Source: Flavobacteriales bacterium | GTDB lineage: Bacteria; Bacteroidota; Bacteroidia; Flavobacteriales; UBA1820 | DNA length: 54,944 nucleotides | Direction of reading: 5' to 3' | NCBI GenBank assembly: GCA_017620815.1 | Contig: JAGAUI010000028.1 | Coordinates: forward strand, 1 to 54,944 | Shown here: positions 43,656-53,207 of the stretch, piece after piece | How positions within the stretch are numbered: the first letter of the stretch is position 1 | How the letters are laid out: the number at the start of each line of letters is the position of its first letter | Position numbers and translations under genes: made by a program | The notes under the pieces: generated by a model | Told to the model about the DNA's origin: nothing | The model's input: the letters and a program-made list of their open reading frames with translations, nothing else | The model's database searches: none

Positions 43656-43663
43656 TACATTTG
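43656..43663 (+). promoter_or_regulatory. -7 element before the wza gene
   Basis: TACATTTG followed by C, 27 bases before the ATG. Two further TATATTTG matches (43602-43609 and 43617-43624) lie in the same AT-rich gap. The export genes can thus be transcribed apart from the sugar genes. Confidence 0.5.
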
Positions 43664-43690
43664 CATTAAAGTATATAATATCCCATAGCA

Positions 43691-44497
43691 ATGAGAAATT
43701 TAAAAACATTAATAGCAGTATTGGTGGCTGTTTTTATGGCTTCGTGTGCTAGCCAGGAAGACGTAGTATATCTTCAAGATACTATGAGTGCAGCCAAGAA
43801 TGTAGAAATGGCTCAAACGTATGAAGTTAAAATTCAGCCAGATGACATGTTGGCTATACTTGTCAATAGCCGTAATCCACAGCTAGCAGCACAGTTTAAT
43901 ATGCCTTTAGTAGGGTATCAGTTGGCACGTAGTACTTCTGCAGAACAGATTACAACGACCAATAATTTGCAGGGTTATCTAGTAAATAAAGATGGTAATA
44001 TAAATTTCCCTGTACTAGGAGAACTCCATGTGGCAGGTCTTACTCGTACCCAACTTACCGAAATGCTTGAAAAACGTTTGCGTAGTGAGGGAGAGGATGG
44101 GGCTTATGTAAAAGACGCTATCGTTACAGTAAAATTCCTCAATTATAAGATATCTGTACTAGGGGAGGTTAATCGCCCAGGAAATTATAGTCTAAATTCA
44201 GACCGTATCACTGTCCTAGAAGCATTGGCATTGGCAGGGGATATGACTATTTATGGGCAGCGAGAAAATGTACATGTTATACGCGATAATAATGGTCAGA
44301 CACAGACTCTTATAGTCAATCTTAAATCGTCAGACCTTTTTAACCAACCCGGTTATTACCTCCAGCAGAATGACGTGGTATATGTCATTCCAAATAAAAT
44401 AAAGGCTCAGCAGAGTGGTATCAACCAAAACAATAACGTAAGTGTTTGGCTGTCTGCGGCATCTCTTATAGCTACAGTATTAAATATAATATTCTAA
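43691..44497 (+). CDS. wza: Wza-like polysaccharide export lipoprotein
   Basis: A 268-residue outer-membrane polysaccharide export protein. The signal peptide ends in the lipobox MASC (Cys19). The poly-export domain follows ('YEVKIQPDDMLAILV' then 'GYLVNKDGNINFPVLGELHV') and a SLBB domain ('ISVLGEVNRPGNYSLNSDRI', 'QQNDVVYVIPNK'). It ends in a hydrophobic helix ('SVWLSAASLIATVLNIIF'), in place of the long amphipathic barrel helix of E. coli Wza. Next to wzc, it should form the periplasmic/outer-membrane exit. Confidence 0.92.
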   Translation: MRNLKTLIAVLVAVFMASCASQEDVVYLQDTMSAAKNVEMAQTYEVKIQPDDMLAILVNSRNPQLAAQFNMPLVGYQLARSTSAEQITTTNNLQGYLVNKDGNINFPVLGELHVAGLTRTQLTEMLEKRLRSEGEDGAYVKDAIVTVKFLNYKISVLGEVNRPGNYSLNSDRITVLEALALAGDMTIYGQRENVHVIRDNNGQTQTLIVNLKSSDLFNQPGYYLQQNDVVYVIPNKIKAQQSGINQNNNVSVWLSAASLIATVLNIIF

Positions 44498-44510
44498 AAT
44501 TTCAGGTAGA

Positions 44511-46946
44511 ATGTCAGATCAAAATATACAGCAGAATAACGTATCACAAGAAGAAAGCGAATATACGTTCAGGGACTTATATGATCAGGTGAGAGCCCAT
44601 TGGGTATGGTTCTTGATTTCTATTATAGCGTGTATATCGATAGCCGTTTTATATCTTAAAACCACACATAGTGAGTACTCTCGTACAGCTACGGTACTTA
44701 TAAAAGACGAGAAGAAAGGTGGTGCAGGAGTAACAGAATCGGCACTATTTTCTGAATTGGGTATTATGGGAGGTGTGAGTACGGTAGATAATGAGATGAT
44801 AGTATTCCAATCCACCAAACTGATGGAGGACGTAGTTCGTCGTTTGGGACTTAATGTGGTGTATGTAAAACCAGCGTTGTTCAAGAGTGAAGATTTGTAT
44901 GGACACAGTCCTGTCGTGGTAAAATTCCTAGACAATGATGATACAGAACCTATCCAACTAGTAATCACGCCTCGTGATGATAAAAAGTTCTCCATACATT
45001 CGTTTGTGATAGATGAGGAAAAGTATTCATATAAACGTGAGGCAGGATATGGTGATACCCTTTCTACTCCTGCTGGTAGATTGGTGGTAGAAAAGACTCT
45101 GTATCTGGATGAGGAAACATATGGTGATGATATAGAGATAAGTCATCTGCCGATGAAAAAAGTGGTTACTATGTATAGAAAGGTTGTAAGCGTTACACTT
45201 TCTAGTAAGACAGCTAGTGCTCTTACACTATCTATGATAGATATAGTTCCACGTCGAGCCGAAGACGTTATAAATACCCTTATAGAGGTGTATAACGAAG
45301 ACGCCATAGAGGACAAAAACCAAGTGGCAGAAAGCACCAAAAACTTTATAGATGAACGTCTGTCTATAATAGGTAGAGACCTTGAAGATGTAGATGCCCG
45401 TATAGAGCAATATAAACGTTCCAATGAGATAGCCGACATCACGTCTGAAATGACGGTTACTCTTCAAGCAGAAAGTGAGTATAAGAGACAGTCTTTAAGT
45501 GTAGAAAATGAGATACGCATAGCCGAATTTATACGCGAGTATCTCACATCTCCTTCCAAGGCAGATGACCTTATACCAGTAAATACAGGAATACAGGACG
45601 AGGGTATCAATACTATGATTACCCAGTACAATACCAAAAAGATAGAACGCGACCGTTTGCTAGCTAACTCTGGCGCCAAAAACCCACTTGTACAAGACAA
45701 GAATACCGAACTTTTGGCACTTAAAAAGTCTATCATTTCCTCTATTGATAACTTGCTTACATCGTTACATATCCAGCAGAAAGGTCTTAAAGCACAAGAC
45801 GAAAAAACCAAACGTCGTATAGCTACCGTACCTTCACAGGAAAAAGAGGTGATGACTATCTCTCGTGACCAGAAGATTAAAGAGGAACTATATCTTTATT
45901 TGCTCAATAAACGCGAGGAGAATGCTATGACACTTGCCATAGCCGAAGACAGAGCCCGTATCATAGATGCAGCACATGGTAGTGATATCCCTGTTGCTCC
46001 TAGAAAAATGATGGTTCTTCTAGTGGCATTGGTTATAGGATGTGCTATTCCTATAGTTTGGTTGTATTTGAGGGATATACTTGATACTACGGTGCGTGGA
46101 CGCAAGGATGTTGATGATGTTCTTACAGCTCCATTCATAGGTGAGGTGCCAGAACGCGACCGCGATGATAATCCCGGTGAAGAGGTATTGGTACGAGAGG
46201 GCAAACGCGATGGTCTTTCAGAGGCATTCCGTATCATCCGTACCAATATGGACTTCCTTGCCGTGAAGGGTAAACCTATAAAAGTGGTTACATTTACATC
46301 TTATGCACCGGGTAGTGGTAAGACATTCGTTTCGTCAAACTTTGCTATGGTACATGCCTTGGCAGGTAAGAAGGTGGCACTTTTGGATATGGACTTGCGT
46401 AAACGTACTCTATCCAAACGCCTTAAGAAAGCTGCTCATCCGGGTATCACTACTTACCTTTCGGGTAAGATAGACAATGTAGATGATATGATAGTACCAC
46501 AAGTATATCATGAGAATCTGGATTTAGTGTGTGCAGGGCCTATGCCTCCAAACCCTGCCGAACTTCTACTTTCAGACCGTCTGGATACTATGATGGAAGA
46601 ATTGAAAAAGAAATATGACTATATAGTGATAGACGGTGTGCCAAACACTATGGTTGCCGATGCTAGTATCATAGACCGAGTAACAGATGTTACACTATTT
46701 ATAGTACGTGTAGGTAAAATGGACCGCCGTGTACTTCCAGTGGTGGAAAGAATGTACAAGACAGGAGCCCTTACCAATATTTGTATCCTTCTTAACGGTG
46801 TACGCTCTACTCATGGAAGCTATGGATACGGCTATGGTTATGGTTATGGATATGGCTATGGATACGGCTATGGCTATGGCAATGAAAAAGATGCCAAAAA
46901 TCGCCGCAAATTTGCACTTTTAGAAAGATTGAAAAACAAAAAATAG
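44511..46946 (+). CDS. wzc: Wzc-like tyrosine autokinase and chain-length regulator
   Basis: An 811-residue BY-kinase. Two membrane helices (about 31-50 and 503-523) flank a long periplasmic Wzz domain with coiled-coil stretches. The cytoplasmic kinase has the Walker A loop 'YAPGSGKTFVSSNFA' near residue 600, Walker A' 'VALLDMDLRKRTLSKRL' and Walker B 'YDYIVIDGVP'. The tail has ten alternating Tyr-Gly pairs at 771-790, followed by a basic end. Wzc-type kinases phosphorylate such tail tyrosines on each other, and cycling of phosphorylation is needed for polymer export. The phosphatase gene follows after 6 bases. Confidence 0.93.
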   Translation: MSDQNIQQNNVSQEESEYTFRDLYDQVRAHWVWFLISIIACISIAVLYLKTTHSEYSRTATVLIKDEKKGGAGVTESALFSELGIMGGVSTVDNEMIVFQSTKLMEDVVRRLGLNVVYVKPALFKSEDLYGHSPVVVKFLDNDDTEPIQLVITPRDDKKFSIHSFVIDEEKYSYKREAGYGDTLSTPAGRLVVEKTLYLDEETYGDDIEISHLPMKKVVTMYRKVVSVTLSSKTASALTLSMIDIVPRRAEDVINTLIEVYNEDAIEDKNQVAESTKNFIDERLSIIGRDLEDVDARIEQYKRSNEIADITSEMTVTLQAESEYKRQSLSVENEIRIAEFIREYLTSPSKADDLIPVNTGIQDEGINTMITQYNTKKIERDRLLANSGAKNPLVQDKNTELLALKKSIISSIDNLLTSLHIQQKGLKAQDEKTKRRIATVPSQEKEVMTISRDQKIKEELYLYLLNKREENAMTLAIAEDRARIIDAAHGSDIPVAPRKMMVLLVALVIGCAIPIVWLYLRDILDTTVRGRKDVDDVLTAPFIGEVPERDRDDNPGEEVLVREGKRDGLSEAFRIIRTNMDFLAVKGKPIKVVTFTSYAPGSGKTFVSSNFAMVHALAGKKVALLDMDLRKRTLSKRLKKAAHPGITTYLSGKIDNVDDMIVPQVYHENLDLVCAGPMPPNPAELLLSDRLDTMMEELKKKYDYIVIDGVPNTMVADASIIDRVTDVTLFIVRVGKMDRRVLPVVERMYKTGALTNICILLNGVRSTHGSYGYGYGYGYGYGYGYGYGYGNEKDAKNRRKFALLERLKNKK
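46821..46880 (+). repeat. Ten tandem TAY-GGN hexamers in wzc
   Basis: Sixty bases of a six-base repeat (TAT or TAC plus GGN) that encode (Tyr-Gly)10. The hexamers vary in third position, so they are not a pure repeat, but slippage could still change the count without loss of frame. Confidence 0.9.
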
Positions 46947-46952
46947 GCAGTT

Positions 46953-47699
46953 ATGTTTTCTCTATTTACCCTGAAAAAAACACTTATAAAACATGGATTG
47001 CCACAGCAGATGACAGATGTGCATATGCACCTGTTGCCTGGTGTAGATGATGGAGCCAAAACGGCAGAAGAGAGTATCGCACTACTGGAAAAACTATATA
47101 GCTATGGAGTAAAAAGAGTGATTCTTACTCCACATGTAGCTATGAGTTTTCCGCAGAATGATACTGCTATGCTCAAGGAAGCTTTTGAAAAATTCAAAAA
47201 AGAAGTATCATCAAAAGCTGTTCCAGAACTACATCTAGCAGCAGAATATATGCTTGACGAAGGCTTTTTAAAACATCTTAATTCTCCTGATGGACTCCTT
47301 ACTTTTGATGGAGAGAGAGTGCTGGTAGAAGTGTCGTTCCGCGGTTGTTCTATGACGGTGGTACAGGAGCTTCTTTTCCAACTTTCGCTTAAAAAATACA
47401 TACCGGTGCTTGCTCACCCAGAGCGTTATCCATACATGAAGATGGAGGATTATAAGATGTTGCGTGATTGTGGTTGTGAGTTCCAACTCAATATCGCAGC
47501 ATTGAGTGGTCGTTATGGGAAGGCATCACTCGAGATAGCACAGAGGTTATTATCTCAATACATGTATGAGTATGCAGCGAGTGATATGCACGGTGAACGT
47601 CATATGGGCGTCTATGAAGATATCAAGATAGATGAAAAGTCTTATCATCGTCTATCTCTATTGCTGGAGAATAACTCTACCCTGTGGGGAAAAGAATAG
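46953..47699 (+). CDS. PHP-type tyrosine phosphatase (CpsB/YwqE-like)
   Basis: A 248-residue metal-dependent phosphatase of the PHP family, used by many bacteria in place of Wzb to dephosphorylate BY-kinases. Metal-binding motifs are 'DVHMHLLPGVDDG', 'ILTPHVAMSF', 'LAAEYMLDE', 'LAHPERYPYM' and 'ASDMHGERH'. Its position right after wzc makes the kinase its likely substrate. It is the last gene of the locus, and a terminator follows after 16 bases. Confidence 0.92.
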   Translation: MFSLFTLKKTLIKHGLPQQMTDVHMHLLPGVDDGAKTAEESIALLEKLYSYGVKRVILTPHVAMSFPQNDTAMLKEAFEKFKKEVSSKAVPELHLAAEYMLDEGFLKHLNSPDGLLTFDGERVLVEVSFRGCSMTVVQELLFQLSLKKYIPVLAHPERYPYMKMEDYKMLRDCGCEFQLNIAALSGRYGKASLEIAQRLLSQYMYEYAASDMHGERHMGVYEDIKIDEKSYHRLSLLLENNSTLWGKE

Positions 47700-47715
47700 A
47701 ATTTATAAGTGAATA

Positions 47716-47757
47716 ATGCAAATAAGCGGAGCCCTGCGGGTTCCGCTTATTTGCATT
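47716..47757. terminator. Bidirectional terminator ending the locus
   Basis: Long stem: ATGCAAATAAGCGGA (47716-47730) with TCCGCTTATTTGCAT (47742-47756), continued by GCCC/GGGT around a TGC loop. It lies between the convergent phosphatase and mntP genes and is T- and A-flanked, so it can serve both. Confidence 0.88.
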
Positions 47758-47766
47758 TAAAAATGT

Positions 47767-48360
47767 CTATGAAAAAAACAGATGTTCTATAAGTATCTTT
47801 ATGCCTATTGCTATGAGGATAATCCCTCCTATTATTTCGGCACGTTTACGGAAGCGACGTCCAAACCGTGTTCCTACCCACATACCCATAGTAGAAAAGA
47901 TGGCCGTAGTAGCAAATATCACGATAGTAGCTACCACCATGTTGACTATTAGGAAAGAGAATGATATGCCTACTGCCGCAGCATCTATGCTCGTGGCTAT
48001 GGACAGAGCTATGAGAGTACGCGTATGCCATGGATAACATTTTTTATCATCTGTGCAGCCACATGGTTTTTCTTTTTCATCACTAGGTGGAGTAAATCCT
48101 TCTTGAAGCATTTTACCTCCCATGAGTGCCAGCAATCCAAATGCCACCCAATGGTCCCACGACTGTATGTGGTGAGCAAAACTATCTCCTGCCATAAATC
48201 CTATAAGTGGCATTACGCACTGGAAGGCAGAAAGAAAAAAGGCTATTTTTATCACCCGAGATACCATCATACGTTTCATCACTGCACCAGCTCCTACTGC
48301 TACTGCAAAACTATCCATAGAAAGACCTATGGCTATGATGATTATCTCTACTATTGACAT
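47767..48360 (-). CDS. mntP: Manganese efflux pump MntP
   Basis: A 197-residue inner-membrane protein with six helices that exports Mn2+. The N-terminal 'IIIIAIGLSMDSFAVAVGAG' has the conserved Asp (Asp16), 'GLLALMGGKMLQEG' has the matching Glu, and 'IATSIDAAAVGISFSFL' has the second conserved Asp. A short Cys-rich loop ('KEKPCGCTDDKKCYPWH') lies in the middle. It follows the AspT-like gene on the same strand by 82 bases and may be cotranscribed. No manganese riboswitch was recognised. Confidence 0.93.
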   Translation of the reverse strand: MSIVEIIIIAIGLSMDSFAVAVGAGAVMKRMMVSRVIKIAFFLSAFQCVMPLIGFMAGDSFAHHIQSWDHWVAFGLLALMGGKMLQEGFTPPSDEKEKPCGCTDDKKCYPWHTRTLIALSIATSIDAAAVGISFSFLIVNMVVATIVIFATTAIFSTMGMWVGTRFGRRFRKRAEIIGGIILIAIGIKILIEHLFFS

Positions 48361-48442
48361 GGCGATGTATTTATATCTGTCGTGTAAATATATGACAAAT
48401 AATGTTATGGTGATATATCTGTAATGTTATTTCCCTAGCTCA

Positions 48443-50104
48443 TTATAGAAAAGAGGGTAGTAATACTATCAGTTGGCTCATGATGATTATCACCACCAGT
48501 GCAAATGGATATACCGTAGCGTATGCTACCTGTGGAGCTCCGTTTTCGGTAAGGGATTCTGCCGAACTTAATCCCGGAGTAGATGTCATGCCACCTGTGA
48601 TAGCACCCATTAGAGTAAAGAAATTTATCTTCATTACATAGTATCCTATTGCCGTAGCTATCACCATAGGTATGAGGGTTATAAATGCTCCTATTATAAA
48701 TAGTTCTATGCCATACATCTGGAATACCTGCACTATGTTACTTCCAGCACGTAAACCTACGGGAGTGAGGAACATGAGCAGTCCCAGTTGTCTTAACAGC
48801 GAATTGGATAATGAGGGGATAGCCCATATTATAGGCCCTGTTTTTCCCTTATAGCTCAATAGCAGGGAAGTGAGCAGTACACCCCCCGTAAGCCCCAACG
48901 AAAAATCCATACTTCCCAGCGGGATGGAAATCATACCCACTACCACACCTAGTATTATACCTAGTGATATGGGTAAAAAAGATGTAGATGTGAGTTGTTT
49001 CATAGAGTCTCCCATAAGGTCGCTTACGCCCTTGACATTACCACGGGAGCTAGATACCAGCACTTTGTCTCCGTAACGCAATCGTGTGGAAGGGTGAGGA
49101 GTTATATCCACTCCCGAACGTCTTATGCGTACTACGGTAGCACGATATGTCTCCATCATATTGAGTTCTATGATGCTTTTGCCTACTATTGCTTTATTGG
49201 TAATGAGATACCAACGCACCTCTATCTGCCCGCTTTTGGGTATTTCAATGCTGGTAGTAGAGCCTATGAGCATCTCTACGCGTTCCATAGCATCGGGTGT
49301 GCCTACCGCACGTATTACATCTCCCTCATACAGGACAACATCTGGCGAAGGTACTACTAGTGTCCCATCGCTTCTCAACACACGAGAGACGTTGGCTTTG
49401 GTCATAAAGCGTACGCGGAGTTGTCCCAATGTTTTGCCATATATATTGGCATTGCTCACTATAAAGTTCTGTCCCACCAGAGGTATTACGCTAGATGTGA
49501 TGGTCTGGCGATAGTTTTCTTCTTCTTTTGATAGGTTTATACGGAACATCTTGTGTGCTATTTTTATAAATATCACTACTCCTATCACACCAAATGGATA
49601 TGCTATACCATAGCCTATGGACGCATCGGCAGCGTTGTATCCATCTACTGCACTGGCCGCTTCTATGGCTGCTGCCAGACCGGGGGTAGAGGTGAGTGCT
49701 CCGTTGAGAAGACCTACACTTATCACTGGGTCTATACCCATTATGTATTCGACACATAGGGTAGCTATGGCGGCAAGAGCTATTATGATGATGGTAAGGC
49801 TTATAAGTCGTTTGCCTTCGCGGCGGAAAGCCTCAAAAAACGAAGGCCCTGACTGTATGCCTATGGTGTAGATAAAAAGTATAAGCCCTATATTTTCCAC
49901 TATAGGGGGCATTGAAAATGGCACTCCACAAGCATTGAGAGCCCAACCCAAAAATATCGCTACAAATATCACTGCCGAAACATCAAAACTAAAGCCTTTG
50001 ATGGTGATATTTCCCGCTGCCATTCCCAGAGCGATGACCAGAAACAGCACTAGATAGTCTTTCACGGCTATCATAGAGAGAAATTCTTGAAAGAATGATT
50101 CCAT
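48443..50104 (-). CDS. AspT/YidE-family transporter with RCK_C domains
   Basis: A 553-residue membrane protein of the aspartate:alanine exchanger (AAE) family. It has a duplicated membrane unit: five helices (about 15-180; 'LLNGALTSTPGLAAAIEAAS'), two cytoplasmic TrkA-C/RCK_C domains (about 205-370; 'LGQLRVRFMTKANVSRVLRS', 'VLYEGDVIRAVGT', 'RLRYGDKVLVSSSRG') and five more helices (about 380-553; 'GAITGGMTSTPGLSSAESLT'). Related proteins exchange amino acids or dicarboxylates, but the substrate of the YidE/YbjL group is not established. Confidence 0.87.
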   Translation of the reverse strand: MESFFQEFLSMIAVKDYLVLFLVIALGMAAGNITIKGFSFDVSAVIFVAIFLGWALNACGVPFSMPPIVENIGLILFIYTIGIQSGPSFFEAFRREGKRLISLTIIIIALAAIATLCVEYIMGIDPVISVGLLNGALTSTPGLAAAIEAASAVDGYNAADASIGYGIAYPFGVIGVVIFIKIAHKMFRINLSKEEENYRQTITSSVIPLVGQNFIVSNANIYGKTLGQLRVRFMTKANVSRVLRSDGTLVVPSPDVVLYEGDVIRAVGTPDAMERVEMLIGSTTSIEIPKSGQIEVRWYLITNKAIVGKSIIELNMMETYRATVVRIRRSGVDITPHPSTRLRYGDKVLVSSSRGNVKGVSDLMGDSMKQLTSTSFLPISLGIILGVVVGMISIPLGSMDFSLGLTGGVLLTSLLLSYKGKTGPIIWAIPSLSNSLLRQLGLLMFLTPVGLRAGSNIVQVFQMYGIELFIIGAFITLIPMVIATAIGYYVMKINFFTLMGAITGGMTSTPGLSSAESLTENGAPQVAYATVYPFALVVIIIMSQLIVLLPSFL

Positions 50105-50162
50105 GTGTTTTTATTGATTTAGTTGGTTTTATGATTTGTTTTATGATTTTTTCCTTCTGGAG

Positions 50163-50170
50163 CAAAAGTA
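50163..50170 (-). promoter_or_regulatory. -7 element of the AspT-like gene
   Basis: Read on the minus strand it is TACTTTTG followed by C, 58 bases upstream of the ATG. Confidence 0.5.
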
Positions 50171-50234
50171 CGACACAAATTTTCTCATTATTCCAATTTT
50201 AAAACAAAAAATTACGCTGTAATTAAATTTGTGC

Positions 50235-50242
50235 TACATTTG
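50235..50242 (+). promoter_or_regulatory. -7 element of the ABC exporter operon
   Basis: TACATTTG followed by C, 49 bases before the ATG at 50292. The -33 region is weak. Confidence 0.55.
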
Positions 50243-50291
50243 CAATTAGTAACATAAAAAAATATATCATAAACCTTATTACACTACACAG

Positions 50292-51227
50292 ATGTCAGAT
50301 ATTATACTATCGGCTCACTCTCTTACCAAGGTCTATGGGGACTATAAGGCACTAGATAACCTTACGGTAGATATCCCTCGTGGGAGCCTCTTTGGACTGT
50401 TGGGGCCCAATGGTGCAGGTAAGACTACATTTATACGACTTATAAACCAGATACTTATCCCTACATCTGGACATATTACACTCAACGGTGCCCCTATCAC
50501 CCGCGAAGATATAACCCGTATAGGTTACATGCCCGAAGAACGAGGCCTGTATAAAAACCTTACGGTGATGGACCAAGCTATGTATCTAGCCCGCCTTAAA
50601 GGACTCTCTCCTGCCGAAGCCAAAGCCCGCATACGCAAATGGCTTGCCAAATTTGAGATAGAAAATTGGGCGGGGAAAAAGATACAGGAACTCTCCAAAG
50701 GTATGGCTCAAAAGGTGCAGTTTATAATCAATCTGCTCCACGAACCCGAACTGATGATACTTGACGAACCATTCAGTGGTTTTGACCCTATAAATGCTTC
50801 GCTTATACGTTCTTGTATAGAGGAGATGTGTGAGGGTGGAACTACGGTTATATTCTCTACCCACCGTATGGAATCGGTAGAGCAGATGTGTTCTCATATG
50901 CTCCTTATAAACAAAGGTCGTGGTATCCTCCAAGGTAAAATATCTGATATCAAGGAACAGTATAAGGAAGGTATTTATCGTGTGGAGATAGGTGGTGATA
51001 ATATAAACGAAATGGAAAAATGGAGCGAATTTGTAGGGTGGGAGGATATCAAAAACTCTCAATGCAAGGCAGCTTTTATACGTCTTGAAAATCCTAGTGA
51101 ACCAAATGCTATGCTATCACGTTTATGTGGCATAGGACAGATACGCTCGTTTGCCGAGGTGCTGCCATCTATAAATGATATCTTTATAAAAGCAGTAGGA
51201 GAAAGTAAAGATTCACAGAACGTCTAA
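50292..51227 (+). CDS. ABC transporter ATP-binding protein
   Basis: A 311-residue ATPase of an ABC-2 exporter, similar to NatA. Walker A 'GPNGAGKTTFIRLI' is near residue 40, the Q-loop region is 'RIGYMPEERGLYKNLTVMD', the signature is 'ELSKGMAQKVQF', Walker B is 'LMILDEPFSGFDP', and the H-loop is 'IFSTHRMESVEQMC'. A C-terminal extension of about 80 residues follows, as in the NatA/YhaQ group. The permease starts 20 bases downstream. Confidence 0.92.
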   Translation: MSDIILSAHSLTKVYGDYKALDNLTVDIPRGSLFGLLGPNGAGKTTFIRLINQILIPTSGHITLNGAPITREDITRIGYMPEERGLYKNLTVMDQAMYLARLKGLSPAEAKARIRKWLAKFEIENWAGKKIQELSKGMAQKVQFIINLLHEPELMILDEPFSGFDPINASLIRSCIEEMCEGGTTVIFSTHRMESVEQMCSHMLLINKGRGILQGKISDIKEQYKEGIYRVEIGGDNINEMEKWSEFVGWEDIKNSQCKAAFIRLENPSEPNAMLSRLCGIGQIRSFAEVLPSINDIFIKAVGESKDSQNV

Positions 51228-51247
51228 TCCTTGAAAAATCCAATACA

Positions 51248-52630
51248 ATGGCAAAAAGTAAAATAGGACTTATAATAGGACACGAATACTTAATAAGAGT
51301 ACGCAAAAAATCATTCTGGCTGGTGGGAATACTCACTCCGCTGGCTATCGTGGCGGTGGGATTTCTCATAGGATTCCTCTCTATGGCCAATAGCAGTGAA
51401 GAAACACAAGTAGCTGTATATGACCAGTCATCACGTCTGGCAGCTCATATGGAAGGAGATGAAAATCTAGCGTTTATCCCTGTATCGGCAGCGATGGAAC
51501 TGGATTCTGCCAAATCTATGGTGCGTAATGCAACAGTGGATGCACTGCTGGTTATTCCTAGTGATACTACATCGCGTTATGAGGTCATAGAAAAGTCTAT
51601 GACTATCTATTACAGTGAAAACGTACCTATGAGTGTACAGGGTGAAATATCATCACAGGTAGAGAAAGTCATACAGGACGCTAGAATAAAAGATTTGGGT
51701 ATAGACCCTGCCTCTCTGGATAAGACTCGTACCAATGTGTCTATCTCTATGATAGATATAAGTGATAGCAGTCAGGAAAAAGAAGAGAGTGATTTGGTAC
51801 AGACGGTAAAGATAGTACTTGCATTTGCACTATGTTTCTTGCTCTATATGTTTATGGTGTTCAGCGGAAATATGGTGATGACCTCTACTCTGGAAGAAAA
51901 AACCAATCGTATAGTGGAGGTGATAGTATCATCTGTACGTCCGTTTGACCTAATGGTGGGTAAGATAATATCTTCGGGGCTTGTGGCTATGACGCAAGTG
52001 CTTATATGGGCGGTGATGCTCACAGGTCTATCTATGGCGGGTATAGCAGGTGTTGCAACAATGACAGCTGGTGATAAAATGACAGAACAGGCATTGGCTG
52101 TGGCGGCAGAAAATCCAGAAACTGCACAGATGGCACAGGTGATGGCTACCTCTCAAAATCCCGATGCCATGAGTGAGATGATGGAAACCATCACAGAACT
52201 ATCACAGATAGACTTCTTGACGATAGGCATAGTATCACTGGTGTTCTTTCTTTTGGGATATTTGCTATATGCTTCGCTCTATGCAGCAGTAGGTGCTGCG
52301 GTAGATAGTCCCAACGATGCAGGACAGTTTGTTCTTCCTCTTACCATACCTATCATCATAGCACTATATTGTGGTATGACTATCATAGATAATCCTCATG
52401 GTCCAGTGGCATTTTGGCTGTCTATGATACCATTTACCTCGCCCATAGTGATGATGGTGCGTGTGCCATTTGGAGTGCCAGCGTGGGAGATAGTGCTTTC
52501 GGCAGTACTTTTGCTAGTAACATTCCTAGTATTTACATGGATAGCTGCCAAAATCTACCGCATAGGACTTCTTATGTACGGCACCAAACCTACATATAAA
52601 GACCTATGGAAATGGATACGCCAATCATAG
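51248..52630 (+). CDS. ABC-2 type permease (NatB-like)
   Basis: A 460-residue permease. One helix near the N-terminus ('SFWLVGILTPLAIVAVGFLI') is followed by a large extracytoplasmic domain (about 50-190) and then five to six helices to the C-terminus. 'MVMTSTLEEKTNRIVEVIVS' then 'SVRPFDLMVGKII' is the family signature of NatB/YhaP. It is the partner of the preceding ATPase; Na+ is the substrate in NatAB, while here it is unknown. Confidence 0.88.
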   Translation: MAKSKIGLIIGHEYLIRVRKKSFWLVGILTPLAIVAVGFLIGFLSMANSSEETQVAVYDQSSRLAAHMEGDENLAFIPVSAAMELDSAKSMVRNATVDALLVIPSDTTSRYEVIEKSMTIYYSENVPMSVQGEISSQVEKVIQDARIKDLGIDPASLDKTRTNVSISMIDISDSSQEKEESDLVQTVKIVLAFALCFLLYMFMVFSGNMVMTSTLEEKTNRIVEVIVSSVRPFDLMVGKIISSGLVAMTQVLIWAVMLTGLSMAGIAGVATMTAGDKMTEQALAVAAENPETAQMAQVMATSQNPDAMSEMMETITELSQIDFLTIGIVSLVFFLLGYLLYASLYAAVGAAVDSPNDAGQFVLPLTIPIIIALYCGMTIIDNPHGPVAFWLSMIPFTSPIVMMVRVPFGVPAWEIVLSAVLLLVTFLVFTWIAAKIYRIGLLMYGTKPTYKDLWKWIRQS

Positions 52631-52663
52631 ATAAATAGAATCATAATATAATAAACATATAAA

Positions 52664-53152
52664 ATGAAAGTAGGAATCATCATGGGGTCTGATTCAGACC
52701 TTAAAATAATGGAACAGGCCGCCGCTGTGCTTGAAGAACTGGATGTAGAGGTAGAGATGGATGTGATGTCGGCACATCGTACACCAGAAAAGGTTCTTGA
52801 TTATTCTCGTAGTGCATATACACGTGGTGTAAAGGTCATCATAGCTGGAGCCGGTGGAGCAGCACATCTAGCGGGAGTAGTAGCTGCTGTAAGCCCACTG
52901 CCAGTGATAGGTGTGCCTATAAAATCTTCCAACTCTATAGATGGTTGGGATAGTGTGCTGTCTATGTTACAGATGCCTTCTGGTGTGCCTGTAGCTACTG
53001 TAGCCCTAGACGGAGCCAAAAACGCAGGTATCCTCGCCGCACAGATGATAGCCACAGGAGATGAAAAACTGCTGGAGCGTATCATAGCATATAAAGAAGC
53101 CATGAAAGAGAAAGTAGAAAAGGCTTCGCAGAAGGTACGTCGCGGTTATTGA
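52664..53152 (+). CDS. purE: N5-carboxyaminoimidazole ribonucleotide mutase
   Basis: A 162-residue class I PurE, which converts N5-CAIR to CAIR in purine synthesis. 'IMGSDSDLKIMEQAA', 'VMSAHRTPEKVLDYS' with the catalytic His, and 'IIAGAGGAAHLAGVVAA' are all present, then 'PVIGVPIKSSNSIDGWDSVL'. The gene begins 33 bases after the ABC permease stop and may share its promoter. No purK is in the window. Confidence 0.95.
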   Translation: MKVGIIMGSDSDLKIMEQAAAVLEELDVEVEMDVMSAHRTPEKVLDYSRSAYTRGVKVIIAGAGGAAHLAGVVAAVSPLPVIGVPIKSSNSIDGWDSVLSMLQMPSGVPVATVALDGAKNAGILAAQMIATGDEKLLERIIAYKEAMKEKVEKASQKVRRGY

Positions 53153-53207
53153 TAGTAAAAAAAAGGTATATACACCGCTATAATAAAAATTTTCATTATT
53201 TTTGTCC

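Noticed and set aside
46821-46880. Possible CRISPR-like or minisatellite array
   Set aside because: Units are six bases, have no spacers, and keep the wzc frame; it is a coding repeat. No CRISPR array was seen anywhere in the window.
46729-46923. A Met-rich frame over the wzc repeat
   Set aside because: It is only the shifted reading of the Tyr-Gly hexamer repeat.
47801-50000. Plus-strand frames over mntP and the AspT-like gene
   Set aside because: They mirror the minus-strand membrane proteins and lack any recognisable domain or promoter.
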